Positions 24,171 to 33,337 of a stretch of 64,000 nucleotides of DNA are shown here, one piece after another (the first letter of the stretch is position 1; every line of letters begins with the position of its first letter). Source of the stretch: Pseudoduganella aquatica (lineage in GTDB: Bacteria > Pseudomonadota > Gammaproteobacteria > Burkholderiales > Burkholderiaceae_D); the NCBI RefSeq assembly GCF_009857595.1, contig NZ_WWCU01000036.1, positions 1 through 64,000 of the forward strand, given 5' to 3'. The notes under the pieces are model-generated. The model worked only from the letters and a program-made list of their open reading frames with translations. It was not told the origin of the DNA and did no database searches. The translations under genes were made by a program, and so were the position numbers.

Positions 24171-25847
24171 ATGGACGTTTACGCACCGCAAACATGGCTA
24201 CCGCATGAGCGCCCGCTGCTGCCGGGTTCTCCCTCCACGCCGCTCCATTCGGACCGGCGCCGTCTCGCCTACCTGATCGTCGGTTTCATCGTCGCCATGA
24301 CGGGCGGCCTGGGGAACGCCCTGGTCACCGTCAACCTGCCGTATGCGCAAGGCTCGCTGGGCGTGTACGCGGCCGAGATCCAGTGGCTGCCGGCCGCCTA
24401 TGTGATGGCCAACGTGTCCATGAACCTGCTGCTGGTGAAGTTCCGCCAGCAGTACGGCCTGCAGCTGTTCACGGAGCTGTTCCTCGGCCTGTACGCGGTG
24501 GCCACGCTGGCGCACCTGTTCGTGCACGGCCTGGCCTCCGCCATCGCGGTGCGCGCCGCGCACGGCATGAGCGGCGCGGCGCTGACGGTGCTGGGGCTGT
24601 ACTACGTGCTGCAGGCCTTCCCGGCGCAGCACCGGCTCAAGGCGGTGGTGCTCGGCGTCGGCTTTCCGCAACTGGCGCTGCCGATGGCGCGCCTGTTCTC
24701 GTCCGAGTTGCTGGAGATAGGCGAGTGGCGCGGCCTGTATTTCTTCGAACTGGGCATGGCCTTGCTGGCGATGGGCTGCGTGCTGCTGCTCAAGCTGCCG
24801 CCGGGCGACCGCGTGAAGGCCTTCGAGAAACTGGACTTCCTCACCTTCGGCCTGTTCGCGCCCGGCGTGGCGCTGCTGTGCGCCGTGCTGGCGCTGGGGC
24901 GCACCGTGTGGTGGTTTGAATCGCCCTGGCTGGGCTACTGCCTGGCCGGCTCCATCGTGCTGATCGCGGCGGCGCTGCTGGTGGAGCACAACCGCTCCGC
25001 GCCGCTGCTCAACACGCGCTGGCTCAGCACCGGCATGATGCTGCGGCTGGCCGCGTCGGTGCTGCTGATCCGCATCGTGCAGTCCGAGGCGGCGGGCACG
25101 GTGGGCTTCCTGCAGGCGCTGGGCCTGAACAACGACCAGATGCAGACCCTGTGGCTCATCACCCTGGTGGGCAGCGTGGGCGGCATCGCCGTCAGCGCGC
25201 TGACCATCACGCCGGCGCGCATCCAGCCCTCGCTGATGATCGCGCTGGCGATGATGGCGGTGGGCGCCTTCATGGACAGCCGCGCCACCAACCTCACGCG
25301 GCCGGAGCAGATGTATGTGAGCCAGTTCCTGCTGGCCTTCGGCGGCACCTTCTTCCTCGGGCCGACCTTTGTGTCCGGCTTTGGCGCGGTGATCGCGGCG
25401 CCGCGCAACCTGATCAGCTTTTCTCTGATGTTCACCATGTCGCAGAACATCGGCGGCCTGCTCGGTTCTGCCATCGTCGGCACGGTGCAGGTGATGCGCG
25501 AGAAATTCCATTCCAGCCAGCTGGTGGAAAACCTCACGCTGCTGGACCCGCAGGTGGCGGCGCGCGTGCAGTCGGGCGGCGCGGCGCTGGCCGGTTCGCT
25601 GGCCGATGCCGGCACGCGCAACGCGCTCGGCGTGGCGCAGCTGGGCGCGGCCGCCACGCGCGAGGCCAACATCCTCGCCTACAACGACGTGTTCCTGCTG
25701 ATTGCGGCGGTGGCGGTGGCCACCATTTTGTGGATGCTGCTGCATCACTTATGGAATATCTGTACCGCTTGCAGGCCGGCGCCGCTGGCGCAAAATGCGC
25801 AGACGGCCATGGCCAATGTCTCCCTCAATAACTCCGGATCGAAATGA
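24171..25847 (+). CDS. MFS drug efflux permease (DHA2/EmrB-like)
   Basis: This 558-aa inner-membrane transporter of the major facilitator superfamily has about 14 hydrophobic helices, starting near residue 35 (LAYLIVGFIVAMTGGLGNALVTVNLPYAQG) and ending near residue 530. The long N-terminal polar segment (MDVYAPQTW...) makes the exact start uncertain. The ATG at 24171 directly follows an inverted repeat. It overlaps the next gene as ATGA and is followed by an HlyD-type adaptor and a NodT-type outer membrane factor, so it is the motor of a tripartite export system. The substrate is unknown. Confidence 0.88.
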   Translation: MDVYAPQTWLPHERPLLPGSPSTPLHSDRRRLAYLIVGFIVAMTGGLGNALVTVNLPYAQGSLGVYAAEIQWLPAAYVMANVSMNLLLVKFRQQYGLQLFTELFLGLYAVATLAHLFVHGLASAIAVRAAHGMSGAALTVLGLYYVLQAFPAQHRLKAVVLGVGFPQLALPMARLFSSELLEIGEWRGLYFFELGMALLAMGCVLLLKLPPGDRVKAFEKLDFLTFGLFAPGVALLCAVLALGRTVWWFESPWLGYCLAGSIVLIAAALLVEHNRSAPLLNTRWLSTGMMLRLAASVLLIRIVQSEAAGTVGFLQALGLNNDQMQTLWLITLVGSVGGIAVSALTITPARIQPSLMIALAMMAVGAFMDSRATNLTRPEQMYVSQFLLAFGGTFFLGPTFVSGFGAVIAAPRNLISFSLMFTMSQNIGGLLGSAIVGTVQVMREKFHSSQLVENLTLLDPQVAARVQSGGAALAGSLADAGTRNALGVAQLGAAATREANILAYNDVFLLIAAVAVATILWMLLHHLWNICTACRPAPLAQNAQTAMANVSLNNSGSK

Positions 25848-27091
25848 GCACAACTACGCCGCCAGAATCGAGCGCTACCCCTACGCCCGCTCCCGTGCCA
25901 GCCGCGCCGGCGGCGCCTCCCGCGACGCCTGCACCGCCGCAGCCGGACAGGCGGCAGCAGTGGCTGTCCGCCGCCGGCTTCCTGCTGGTGGCGCTGGCCG
26001 GTGTGCTGGTGGTGCTGTACGCGTGGCGGCTGCCGCCGTTCAGCACGCCCATCGTCAGCACCGAGAATGCGCTGGTGCGCGGGCAGGTGACGGTAATCGG
26101 CACGCAGCTGTCCGGCTACGTGGTGGCCGTGAAGGTGCAGGACTTCCAGCATGTGATGGAGGGCGACCTGCTGGTGCAGATCGACGACCGCATCTACCAG
26201 CAGCGCTATGAGCAGGCGCAGGCGCAGCTGGCGGCGCAGAAGGCCGCGCTGGCCAACTGGGAGCAGTCGCACCGCAGCGCCGAAGCGAGCATCCTGCTGA
26301 ACCAGGCCGCGCTGGCCAACGCCGAAGCGCAGGCCGTGCGCTCGGTGGCGGACCTGAAGCGGGTGGAGGCGCTGGTGGCGGACGGCTCGCTGTCCGTGCG
26401 CGAACAGGACCAGCAGAAGGCGGGCAAGGCCCAGACCGCCGCCGCCGTGGCGCAGGCGCGCGCCAGCCTGGAGATTTCGAAACAGGCCGCGCAGACGGTG
26501 GTGGTGAACAAGCTGTCGCTGCAGGCCGCCGTGGCCAACGCCGAAGCCGCGCTGAAAGCGGCCAAGGTGGACCTGGACAACACGCGCATCACCGCGCCGT
26601 CGGACGGGCAGCTGGGGCAGGTGACGGTGCGCCAGGGCGCCTACGTCAACAGCGGCGCGCAGCTGATGGGGCTGGTGCCCAGGCAGATGTGGATCATCGC
26701 CAATCTGAAGGAAACGCAGATGAACGACGTGCGCATAGGCCAGAGCGCCACGTTCAAGGTGGACGCGCTCAATGGCGCAGTGATGACGGGGCAGGTGGAA
26801 CGCATCTCGCCCGCCACAGGCTCCGAATTCAGCGTGCTCCCGGCGGACAATGCCACCGGCAACTACGTCAAGATTGCCCAGCGCATACCGGTGCGGATAC
26901 GGATAGACAGCGGGCAGGGCGAGGCCCACCGGCTGCGGCCCGGCATGTCGGTGATCGTCAGCATAGACACGTCCTCGGTGCGTGACGATGAGGCGCCGAA
27001 ACCGGGCAAGCCGCGCGCGGCCGCGGCCGCGTCGGCTGCCGCTGCCCCGGCCGCATCGGCCACAGCGCCCACTGGTGGAGCGCGGCCGTGA
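25844..27091 (+). CDS. HlyD/EmrA-type membrane fusion protein
   Basis: This 415-aa adaptor has a Pro/Ala-rich cytoplasmic N-terminus, one TM helix at about 38-60 (WLSAAGFLLVALAGVLVVLYAW), a beta-barrel/lipoyl half (TVIGTQLSGYVVAVKVQDFQHVMEGDLLVQIDD), a long alpha-helical coiled-coil hairpin (about 120-235) and the returning lipoyl half (ITAPSDGQLGQVTVRQGAYV). The tail is Ala/Pro-rich. It overlaps the MFS gene by 4 bp (ATGA) and the OMF gene by 4 bp (GTGA), so all three are translationally coupled. It would bridge the MFS pump to the outer membrane channel. Confidence 0.92.
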   Translation: MSTTTPPESSATPTPAPVPAAPAAPPATPAPPQPDRRQQWLSAAGFLLVALAGVLVVLYAWRLPPFSTPIVSTENALVRGQVTVIGTQLSGYVVAVKVQDFQHVMEGDLLVQIDDRIYQQRYEQAQAQLAAQKAALANWEQSHRSAEASILLNQAALANAEAQAVRSVADLKRVEALVADGSLSVREQDQQKAGKAQTAAAVAQARASLEISKQAAQTVVVNKLSLQAAVANAEAALKAAKVDLDNTRITAPSDGQLGQVTVRQGAYVNSGAQLMGLVPRQMWIIANLKETQMNDVRIGQSATFKVDALNGAVMTGQVERISPATGSEFSVLPADNATGNYVKIAQRIPVRIRIDSGQGEAHRLRPGMSVIVSIDTSSVRDDEAPKPGKPRAAAAASAAAAPAASATAPTGGARP

Positions 27092-28479
27092 AGCGCGCGA
27101 GGCCCGCACCGGCTGCGGCCTTGCTGGCGGCCGTGCTCATCGCCGGCTGCGCCGCCAAGGTTGGGCCGGCGCCGCAATCGACCTTGCAGACGCCGGCCGA
27201 ATGGCGCACCCGCGTCGGCCCCGGCAGCGATGCGCGCCCGGTGGAGCAGCAATGGTGGCAAGCCTTCGGCGACCCCGCGCTGAGCGCCCTCGTGGCCCGC
27301 ACGCTGGAGCACAACGGCGACCTGCGCATCGCCCGCGCCCGCGTGGCCGACTACCGCGCCCGCGTGGCGGCGGCGCGCGCCAGCCAGCTCCCCAGCGTCA
27401 CCGGCAGCGCCAGCCCGACGCGCACCCGCGCGCTGGCCTACAACGGCGTCCCTTACGAAACCAATCTGTTCCAGGCCGAACTCCAGGCCAGCTATGAAAT
27501 CGACGTGTGGGGCCGCCTCGCCAACCTGACCGACGCCGCGCGCGCCGCCTACGCCGCCGAGCAAGCCAGCGCCGACGCGGCCGCATTGTCGATCGCCGCC
27601 AGCGCCGCCTCCGGCTACCTGAACCTGCGCGGCCTGGACGCGCAGCTCGAACTGGCGCTGGCCACGCTCAAGCTGCGCGAAGAATCGCGCGAGCTGGCGC
27701 GCAAGCAGTTCGAAGTGGGCTACAGTTCGCGGCTCGAATGGCTGCAGGCGCAGGCCGAATACCAGGCGGCGGCCGAGCAGGTACCGCAACTGCAGCGCCA
27801 GATCTTCGAGCAGGAAAACGCGTTGTCGGTGCTGAGTGGCGGCAATCCCGGGCCGGTGCCGCGCGGCGTGCCGCTGTCCGGACTGGCGCCGCCGCCGGTG
27901 CCCGGAGGACTGCCATCGGACCTGCTGCGCCGTCGTCCCGACATCGCCCGCGCCGAGCAAAACCTGCTGGCCGCGAGCGCCACGCTGTCCGCCACGCGCG
28001 ACCAGCTGCTGCCATCATTCAGGCTGACGGCGGTGGGTGGCCTGCAGTCGACCGTGTTCAGCGAATTCCTCAAAGACCCCACGCATTTATGGCGCCTGAC
28101 GGCAGCCGTCGCCGGACCGTTGTTTGAAGGCGGCCGCGTACAGGCGCAAACCGACTCCGCCGCTTCGGCACGCGACCAGGCGGCCTACGCCTACGAGAAC
28201 GCCGTGCGTGCCGCCTTTGCCGAAACCGACAACGGCCTGGGCGCCATCCAGCGCCTGCGCGAGCAGGCCGTGCAGAACGACGCCCGGCGCGCCACGGCCG
28301 CCGAAACGCTGCGCATCGCGCGCAACCGCTACCGCAACGGCTACGCCTCCTACCTCGAAGAACTGGACGCGCAGCGCACGCTCTACAGCGCCGACGTGCT
28401 GCGCCTGCAACTCAAGACGCGCATGCTGATCGCCTCGGTCGACCTCTACCGCGCCCTCGGCGGGGGCTGGAGCCGCTAG
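27088..28479 (+). CDS. NodT-family outer membrane efflux lipoprotein
   Basis: This 463-aa TolC-like channel subunit starts with GTG, overlapping the adaptor stop (GTGA). A lipoprotein signal peptide ends in LIAGC, giving a lipidated Cys at about residue 21. Two OEP repeats follow, each with the long helical stretches typical of TolC proteins (SYEIDVWGRL... and RRRPDIARAEQNLLAASA). FEVGYSSRLEWLQAQAEYQ is a typical tunnel-helix segment. It completes the MFS-HlyD-OMF export system. A REP repeat begins 7 bp after its stop. Confidence 0.93.
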   Translation: MKRARPAPAAALLAAVLIAGCAAKVGPAPQSTLQTPAEWRTRVGPGSDARPVEQQWWQAFGDPALSALVARTLEHNGDLRIARARVADYRARVAAARASQLPSVTGSASPTRTRALAYNGVPYETNLFQAELQASYEIDVWGRLANLTDAARAAYAAEQASADAAALSIAASAASGYLNLRGLDAQLELALATLKLREESRELARKQFEVGYSSRLEWLQAQAEYQAAAEQVPQLQRQIFEQENALSVLSGGNPGPVPRGVPLSGLAPPPVPGGLPSDLLRRRPDIARAEQNLLAASATLSATRDQLLPSFRLTAVGGLQSTVFSEFLKDPTHLWRLTAAVAGPLFEGGRVQAQTDSAASARDQAAYAYENAVRAAFAETDNGLGAIQRLREQAVQNDARRATAAETLRIARNRYRNGYASYLEELDAQRTLYSADVLRLQLKTRMLIASVDLYRALGGGWSR

Positions 28480-28486
28480 CGGCGCT

Positions 28487-28523
28487 GGCGGGTTACGCAG
28501 CTGCGCCGCTAACCCGCCCTACG
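28487..28523 (-). repeat. REP-like palindrome copy 5
   Basis: GGCGGGTTACGCAG, short loop, then GCTAACCCGCCCTACG. It lies between two convergent operon ends and starts 7 bp after the NodT-type gene. Confidence 0.85.
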
Positions 28524-28548
28524 CGTATCTATGACCCCTTTTTTGTGT

Positions 28549-29013
28549 TTACTTGATGGGGATGCAGAGCTCGCATTGGAAGACGCCGGTGGCGGCGTCT
28601 TCGCTGTAGTCGGCGGGGTAGCGCTCGAAGCAGGGGCCGGGGATGGTTTCGTAGCCGCTGGCGGGCAGCGCCTGGCTGTAGAAGGCGCCCCAGGCGGCGC
28701 CGATGCCGCTGGCGTCGCCCCGGTAAGCGGCGACCGCGTAGCGGCCTCCGGGCAGCACGGCCGTGGCGGCCGGCGCCTCGGCGGCGTAGCCTTCGTCGAC
28801 TTCCACGCAGGCGTCGTAGCGGCAGCGCTCCGGCGGCGTGGTGCTTGGGTCGTCCTGCGCTACGCCGTAGGTGGTGCGCGCCATCAGTCCGTGCGCGGCG
28901 CGCCAGGGATTGAAGACGTCGCGCCAGAAGCTGCCGATGGCGGGGCCGAAGGGACCCGTGTAACGCAAGTAGGCTACTTTGCGCGGCGGCAGGTCCATCG
29001 CTTTGATGTCCAT
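28549..29013 (-). CDS. GyrI-like (AraC effector-binding type) small-molecule-binding protein
   Basis: This 154-aa protein has the SHS2/GyrI-like fold signature: LPPRKVAYLRYTGPFGPAIGSFW at the start, then PERCRYDACVEVDEG, LPGGRYAVAAYRGDASGIGAAW and a C-terminal FQCELCIPIK. Such proteins bind small hydrophobic compounds and include the effector domains of AraC-type regulators. Here it stands alone without a DNA-binding part. The frame is open further upstream but only overlaps the pump gene. The ATG at 29013 follows AAGGAGACGCAC, 10 bp after the RND permease. It is the last gene of the efflux operon, perhaps a drug-binding or modulating accessory (inference). Confidence 0.82.
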   Translation of the reverse strand: MDIKAMDLPPRKVAYLRYTGPFGPAIGSFWRDVFNPWRAAHGLMARTTYGVAQDDPSTTPPERCRYDACVEVDEGYAAEAPAATAVLPGGRYAVAAYRGDASGIGAAWGAFYSQALPASGYETIPGPCFERYPADYSEDAATGVFQCELCIPIK

Positions 29014-29023
29014 GTGCGTCTCC

Positions 29024-32000
29024 TTATTTGGCGATTTCACTTGGGCTGGCGGGCAGCGGCGCCGGCGCGTGCTTGTGGCGGCGCAGCTTGTCGCGCAGGC
29101 GCTTGAGCAGCCCTTCCAGATCGTCAATGTAGGTGAAGACGGCCGGCACTACAAGCAGGCTCAGTAGCGTGGACGTGATCAGGCCGCCGATCACGGCAAT
29201 CGCCATCGGCGAGCGGAAGCTCGGGTCGGCGCCCCAGCCCAGGGCCAGCGGCATCATGCCCGCGCCCATGGCGATGGTGGTCATCAGGATGGGCCGGCTG
29301 CGCTTGTGGCAGGCGTCCACCAGCGCGTCGAAGCGGTTCATGCCGTCCTGGCGCGCCAGGATGGCGTAGTCCACCAGCAGGATGGAGTTCTTGGTCACGA
29401 TCCCCATCAGCATGATCAGGCCTATCATGGACGGCATCGACAGCGCGTTGCGCGTGATGAGCAGCGCCACGAAGGCGCCGCCTATCGACAGCGGCAGCGC
29501 GGCCAAAATCGTCACCGGCTGCATGAAGTCCTTGAACAGCAGCACCAGCACACAGTAGATGCAGATCACGCCGATCAGCATGGCCAGGCCGAAGCTGGCG
29601 AACAGCGCGGCCATCTCCTGCGCGTCTCCCAGCTCTGCGATCTTCACCGACGGCGGCAAATTCTTCATCGACGGCAGCGCGCGCGCTTCTTCGTTCAGTT
29701 CGCCCAGCGTGCGGCTGCCTAGTTCGACGTCCAGCGTGACGTTGCGGCTGCGGTTCAGGCGGTCGATCTGCGCCGGACCCGATTCCATGCTGATGTCGGC
29801 CACTGTGGAGAGCAGCACAGGGCCGTTCTTGCCGGGCACCGTCAGGCGGCCGATGGCGTCCAGGTCGGCGCGCACGGCGTCCGGCAGCTTGACGCGGATC
29901 GGCACCTGGCGCTCGGGCAGGTTCATCTTGGTCAGATCGAAGTCGTAGTCGCCGGCCGTGGCCACGCGCACCGTTTCGCCGATGGCGTTGGCGGTCACGC
30001 CCTGGTCGGCGGCGCGCGCGAAGTCGGGCCGCACGATGATCTCGGGCCGCACCAGCGAGGCGCTGGAGCTGACGTTGCCGATGCCTTTCATGGTGCGCAG
30101 TTCTCGTTCCACCTTCTGCGCCGCTTCGGTCAGCGCGATCGGGTCTTCGCTGCGCAGCACCAGCTGCATCTTGACGCCGGTGTCCGGCGGGCCGACGTTG
30201 AAGCGCGCGCCGGGGATGTTGTCCAGCTTGGCGCGGATCTGGGTTTCCAGGTCCGGCAGCGATTCCTTGCGGTCGGTGCGGTGCACGGTGGTCAGCGTCA
30301 GCACGGCGCGGCGCGCTTCGGCCGCTGCGCCGGGGGCGAAGGCGTCGCCGCTGGAGCCGCCGCCGATGGAGCTGAACACGCCGGTGATGCCTTTCACCTG
30401 CATCACGGCCAAACGGGTCTGCTCGGCGACGGCGCGCGTTTCGGCCAGCGTGGAGCCGGGTGGCAGTTCGATGTTGACGTTGGTCTGGGCGCGGTCGGCC
30501 GGCGGCACGAAGCCGGTCGGCAGCAGCGGCACCAGCATGATGGAGCCGATGAAGAAGGCGCCGGAGGCGATGGCGGTAATGTGGCGGTGGCGCAGGCACC
30601 AGCGCATGAGCGTGATGTAGCGCGTCATCAGCCAGCCGTCTTCCTCGTCCTTGTGCGGCACGGGCTTCATCAGGTAGGCGGCCATCATCGGCGTGAGCAG
30701 GCGCGCCACCACCAGCGAGGCCAGCACGGCCAGCACGGCGGTCCAGCCGAACTGCTTGAAGAACAGGCCGGGCACGCCGCCCATGAAGGCGGTGGGCAGG
30801 AACACCGCCACCAGCGCGAAGGTGGTGGCGATCACCGCCATGCCGATTTCGTCGGCCGCCTCCATGGCCGCTTCCATCGGGGTTTTCCCCATGCGCAGGT
30901 GGCGCGAGATGTTTTCGATCTCCACGATGGCGTCGTCCACCAGCACGCCCACCACCAGGGCCAGCGACAGCAGGGTCACGGTGTTGAGGGTGTAGCCGAA
31001 CCAGTACATGCCGAGGAAGGCCGGCAGCACGGACAGCGGCAGCGCGGCGGCGGCCACCAGCGTGGCGCGCCAGTCGCGCAGGAACCACCACACCACCAGC
31101 ACGGCCAGCAGCGCGCCTTCGTACAGCAGCTCCATCGAGCCGACGAAGTTTTCCTCGACCGGGAAGGCGTTGTCGATCGATTGTTTCAGTTCGATATTGG
31201 GGTAGGCGGTGCGCAGTTCGGCCACGGCCTTCTGCACGTCGGAGGCGACCTGGGTTTCGCTGGCGCCCTTGGTGCGCAGCACTTCGAAGGCCACCACGCG
31301 CTTGCCGTCCTGCTCAGCCACGGCGCGCGGCTCGGCCACGGTGTCGCTGACGATGGCCACCTGGCCCAGGCGGATATGACGGCCGTCCGGCAGCGGGATG
31401 TCCATGTCGGCCAGCGCGGCTGCGGTCTGCACGGTGCCTATGGTGCGCACCGACTGCTCGGCGCCGCTCACGTCGCCGCGTCCGCCCGGCGCTTCCTTCT
31501 GCACCTGGCGCAGCTGGCGCGATACGTCCAGCGCGGACACCTTGAGGGCGGCCATGCGGGCGTCGTCCAGCTCCACCCGGATCTCGCGCGACACGCCGCC
31601 CATGCGCTTGACCGCGCCCACGCCCGATACGCTGAGCAGCTTCTTGGACACGTCGTTGTCCACGAACCAGCTCAGTTCCTGGTCGTCCAGCGCGCGGCCG
31701 GCGCCGGTCTTGGAGGCGGCGGTGAAGGTGAGTACGGCGCGGCCGGCGGTGGTCACTTTGCTGACCACGGGGTCGCGCAGCTCGCCCGGCATGTCGGCGC
31801 GCACTTGCGCCACCGCGTCGCGCACTTCATTGACGGCGTCCGAGATGTTCTTCTCGAGGATGAATTCCACGGTCACGGTGGCGTTGCCGTCCAGGACCTT
31901 GGTGTAGATGTTCTTGATGCCTTGCAGCGTGGCGACCGAGTCTTCGATCTTGCGCGCCACTTCGGTCTCCAACTGGGCCGGCGCGGCGCCGGGCAGCGAG

Positions 32001-32146
32001 GCGCTGACGGTGACGATGGGCAGCTGGATGTCGGGGAAATCCTGCACCGGGTTGGCGCGGTAAGCCAGCAGACCGGCGAGGGTCAGCAGGGCGAACAGCA
32101 TGATCGCCGGGATGGGATTCTTGATTGATAGGGATGAGAAATTCAC
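29024..32146 (-). CDS. RND efflux pump permease (HAE-1 type)
   Basis: This 1040-aa inner-membrane proton-driven pump has the RND plan: TM1 (PAIMLFALLTLAGLLAY), first large periplasmic loop, a TM bundle with the proton-relay motif VGVLVDDAIVEIENI in TM4, second large loop, and a C-terminal TM bundle with GIVTKNSILLVDYAI. It starts with GTG at 32146, preceded by AAGGAGCGGCA. Length fits the AcrB/MexF family. It follows the adaptor gene by 9 bp. The substrate range cannot be read from sequence. Confidence 0.95.
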   Translation of the reverse strand: MNFSSLSIKNPIPAIMLFALLTLAGLLAYRANPVQDFPDIQLPIVTVSASLPGAAPAQLETEVARKIEDSVATLQGIKNIYTKVLDGNATVTVEFILEKNISDAVNEVRDAVAQVRADMPGELRDPVVSKVTTAGRAVLTFTAASKTGAGRALDDQELSWFVDNDVSKKLLSVSGVGAVKRMGGVSREIRVELDDARMAALKVSALDVSRQLRQVQKEAPGGRGDVSGAEQSVRTIGTVQTAAALADMDIPLPDGRHIRLGQVAIVSDTVAEPRAVAEQDGKRVVAFEVLRTKGASETQVASDVQKAVAELRTAYPNIELKQSIDNAFPVEENFVGSMELLYEGALLAVLVVWWFLRDWRATLVAAAALPLSVLPAFLGMYWFGYTLNTVTLLSLALVVGVLVDDAIVEIENISRHLRMGKTPMEAAMEAADEIGMAVIATTFALVAVFLPTAFMGGVPGLFFKQFGWTAVLAVLASLVVARLLTPMMAAYLMKPVPHKDEEDGWLMTRYITLMRWCLRHRHITAIASGAFFIGSIMLVPLLPTGFVPPADRAQTNVNIELPPGSTLAETRAVAEQTRLAVMQVKGITGVFSSIGGGSSGDAFAPGAAAEARRAVLTLTTVHRTDRKESLPDLETQIRAKLDNIPGARFNVGPPDTGVKMQLVLRSEDPIALTEAAQKVERELRTMKGIGNVSSSASLVRPEIIVRPDFARAADQGVTANAIGETVRVATAGDYDFDLTKMNLPERQVPIRVKLPDAVRADLDAIGRLTVPGKNGPVLLSTVADISMESGPAQIDRLNRSRNVTLDVELGSRTLGELNEEARALPSMKNLPPSVKIAELGDAQEMAALFASFGLAMLIGVICIYCVLVLLFKDFMQPVTILAALPLSIGGAFVALLITRNALSMPSMIGLIMLMGIVTKNSILLVDYAILARQDGMNRFDALVDACHKRSRPILMTTIAMGAGMMPLALGWGADPSFRSPMAIAVIGGLITSTLLSLLVVPAVFTYIDDLEGLLKRLRDKLRRHKHAPAPLPASPSEIAK

Positions 32147-32155
32147 TGCCGCTCC

Positions 32156-33325
32156 TTACTTGGCCTTGGCCACTTTGTTCGCCGAGGCCGGGGCGGGGGC
32201 GGCGGCGGGCGTGATGGGCGCCACGTTGTTCACCAGGTCGCCGTCGTTCAGGAAGCCCGCGCCGCTTACCACCACCGGCGTGGCGGCGTCGATGCCACCC
32301 AGGATTTCGATGCGGTCGGACAGGCGGCGGCCGGTCTGCACCTTGATGCGGCTGACGCGCTTGTCCGGATTCAGGCGGAACACGTAGCTGAAGCCATCGC
32401 GCACGGCCACGGCCTGCTGCGGCACGGTCATGGCGTCCGAGTTGCCCAGCTCAAAACGGCCGCTGGCGAACATGCCGGCCTTGAAGGCGTTCGCTTCCGC
32501 GCCTTTGGGCGCGGGCAGGTCCACGTAGACCAGCGCGTAGCGGCTCTGCGGGTCGATGGTGGGGGCCACCATGCGCACCTTGCCGGCCAGTTCGGCGCCG
32601 TTGGCGGCTTTCACGACGGCGCTGGCGCCGGGTTTAATCTTGGGCAGGTCGGCCGCCGTCACTTCGGCGCGCCATTCCAGGCGGCCCTGGCGGATCATGC
32701 GGAACAGCTCCGTGCCGGCGCCCACCACGGCGCCGACGGTGGCGCTGCGGGCCGAGATCACGCCGCTGTCCGGCGCCACCACTTGGGTGTACTTCAGGCG
32801 CAGTTCCTGCGTGGCCAGCGCGGCCCTGGCGGAGGCGATGCGCGCCTTGCCGGTCTGCTCCGCGGTCATGTACTGGCTGATCTGCTGGGCGCTGAGCGCG
32901 CCGGTGCTTTCCAGCGAGCGGGCGCGGGCGGCGTTGGCCGAGGCTTCTGCGGCGTTGGCTTCCGCTTCCATCACGGCGGCGCGGGCCTGCGCCAGGTCTG
33001 CGTTGACGGTGTCGGCCGAGAAGGTGGCCAGCACCTCGCCCTTGCGCACCACGTCGCCCACGTTGACTTTCACGTCGGTCAGGCGCAGGCCGTTCGATTC
33101 GCTGCCGATGCTGGCTTCCTGCCAGGCGGTGACGTTGCCGTTGGCCGTGAGCGTGATGGGCAGGCGCGCGGCGGAGGGCTTGGTGGTGGTGACGGTGAGG
33201 GCGGCCTTGGGGGCGTCTTTTTTCTCTTCGGCTGCGCCGGCCAGCGGGGCGTGCAGGGCGAAGGTGGCAAACATGAGCAGTGCCAGGGGCTTGAGCGCGT
33301 ATTTATTCATGGTCTTGGTGTGCAT
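32156..33325 (-). CDS. RND periplasmic adaptor (membrane fusion protein)
   Basis: This 389-aa adaptor has an N-terminal signal sequence (LKPLALLMFATFALHAPLAGA, about residues 11-31), a lipoyl segment (ITLTANGNVTAWQEASIGSE...VGDVVRKGEVLATF), a short helical hairpin rich in Ala/Glu/Arg (about 112-165), the second lipoyl part (VVAPDSGVISARSATVGAVV) and a beta-barrel/MP domain. Unlike many AcrA proteins it has no clear lipobox. Two ATGs (33325, 33310) are possible. It sits between the OMF and permease genes in one operon. Confidence 0.92.
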   Translation of the reverse strand: MHTKTMNKYALKPLALLMFATFALHAPLAGAAEEKKDAPKAALTVTTTKPSAARLPITLTANGNVTAWQEASIGSESNGLRLTDVKVNVGDVVRKGEVLATFSADTVNADLAQARAAVMEAEANAAEASANAARARSLESTGALSAQQISQYMTAEQTGKARIASARAALATQELRLKYTQVVAPDSGVISARSATVGAVVGAGTELFRMIRQGRLEWRAEVTAADLPKIKPGASAVVKAANGAELAGKVRMVAPTIDPQSRYALVYVDLPAPKGAEANAFKAGMFASGRFELGNSDAMTVPQQAVAVRDGFSYVFRLNPDKRVSRIKVQTGRRLSDRIEILGGIDAATPVVVSGAGFLNDGDLVNNVAPITPAAAPAPASANKVAKAK

Positions 33326-33337
33326 TTTTGGTTGTTC

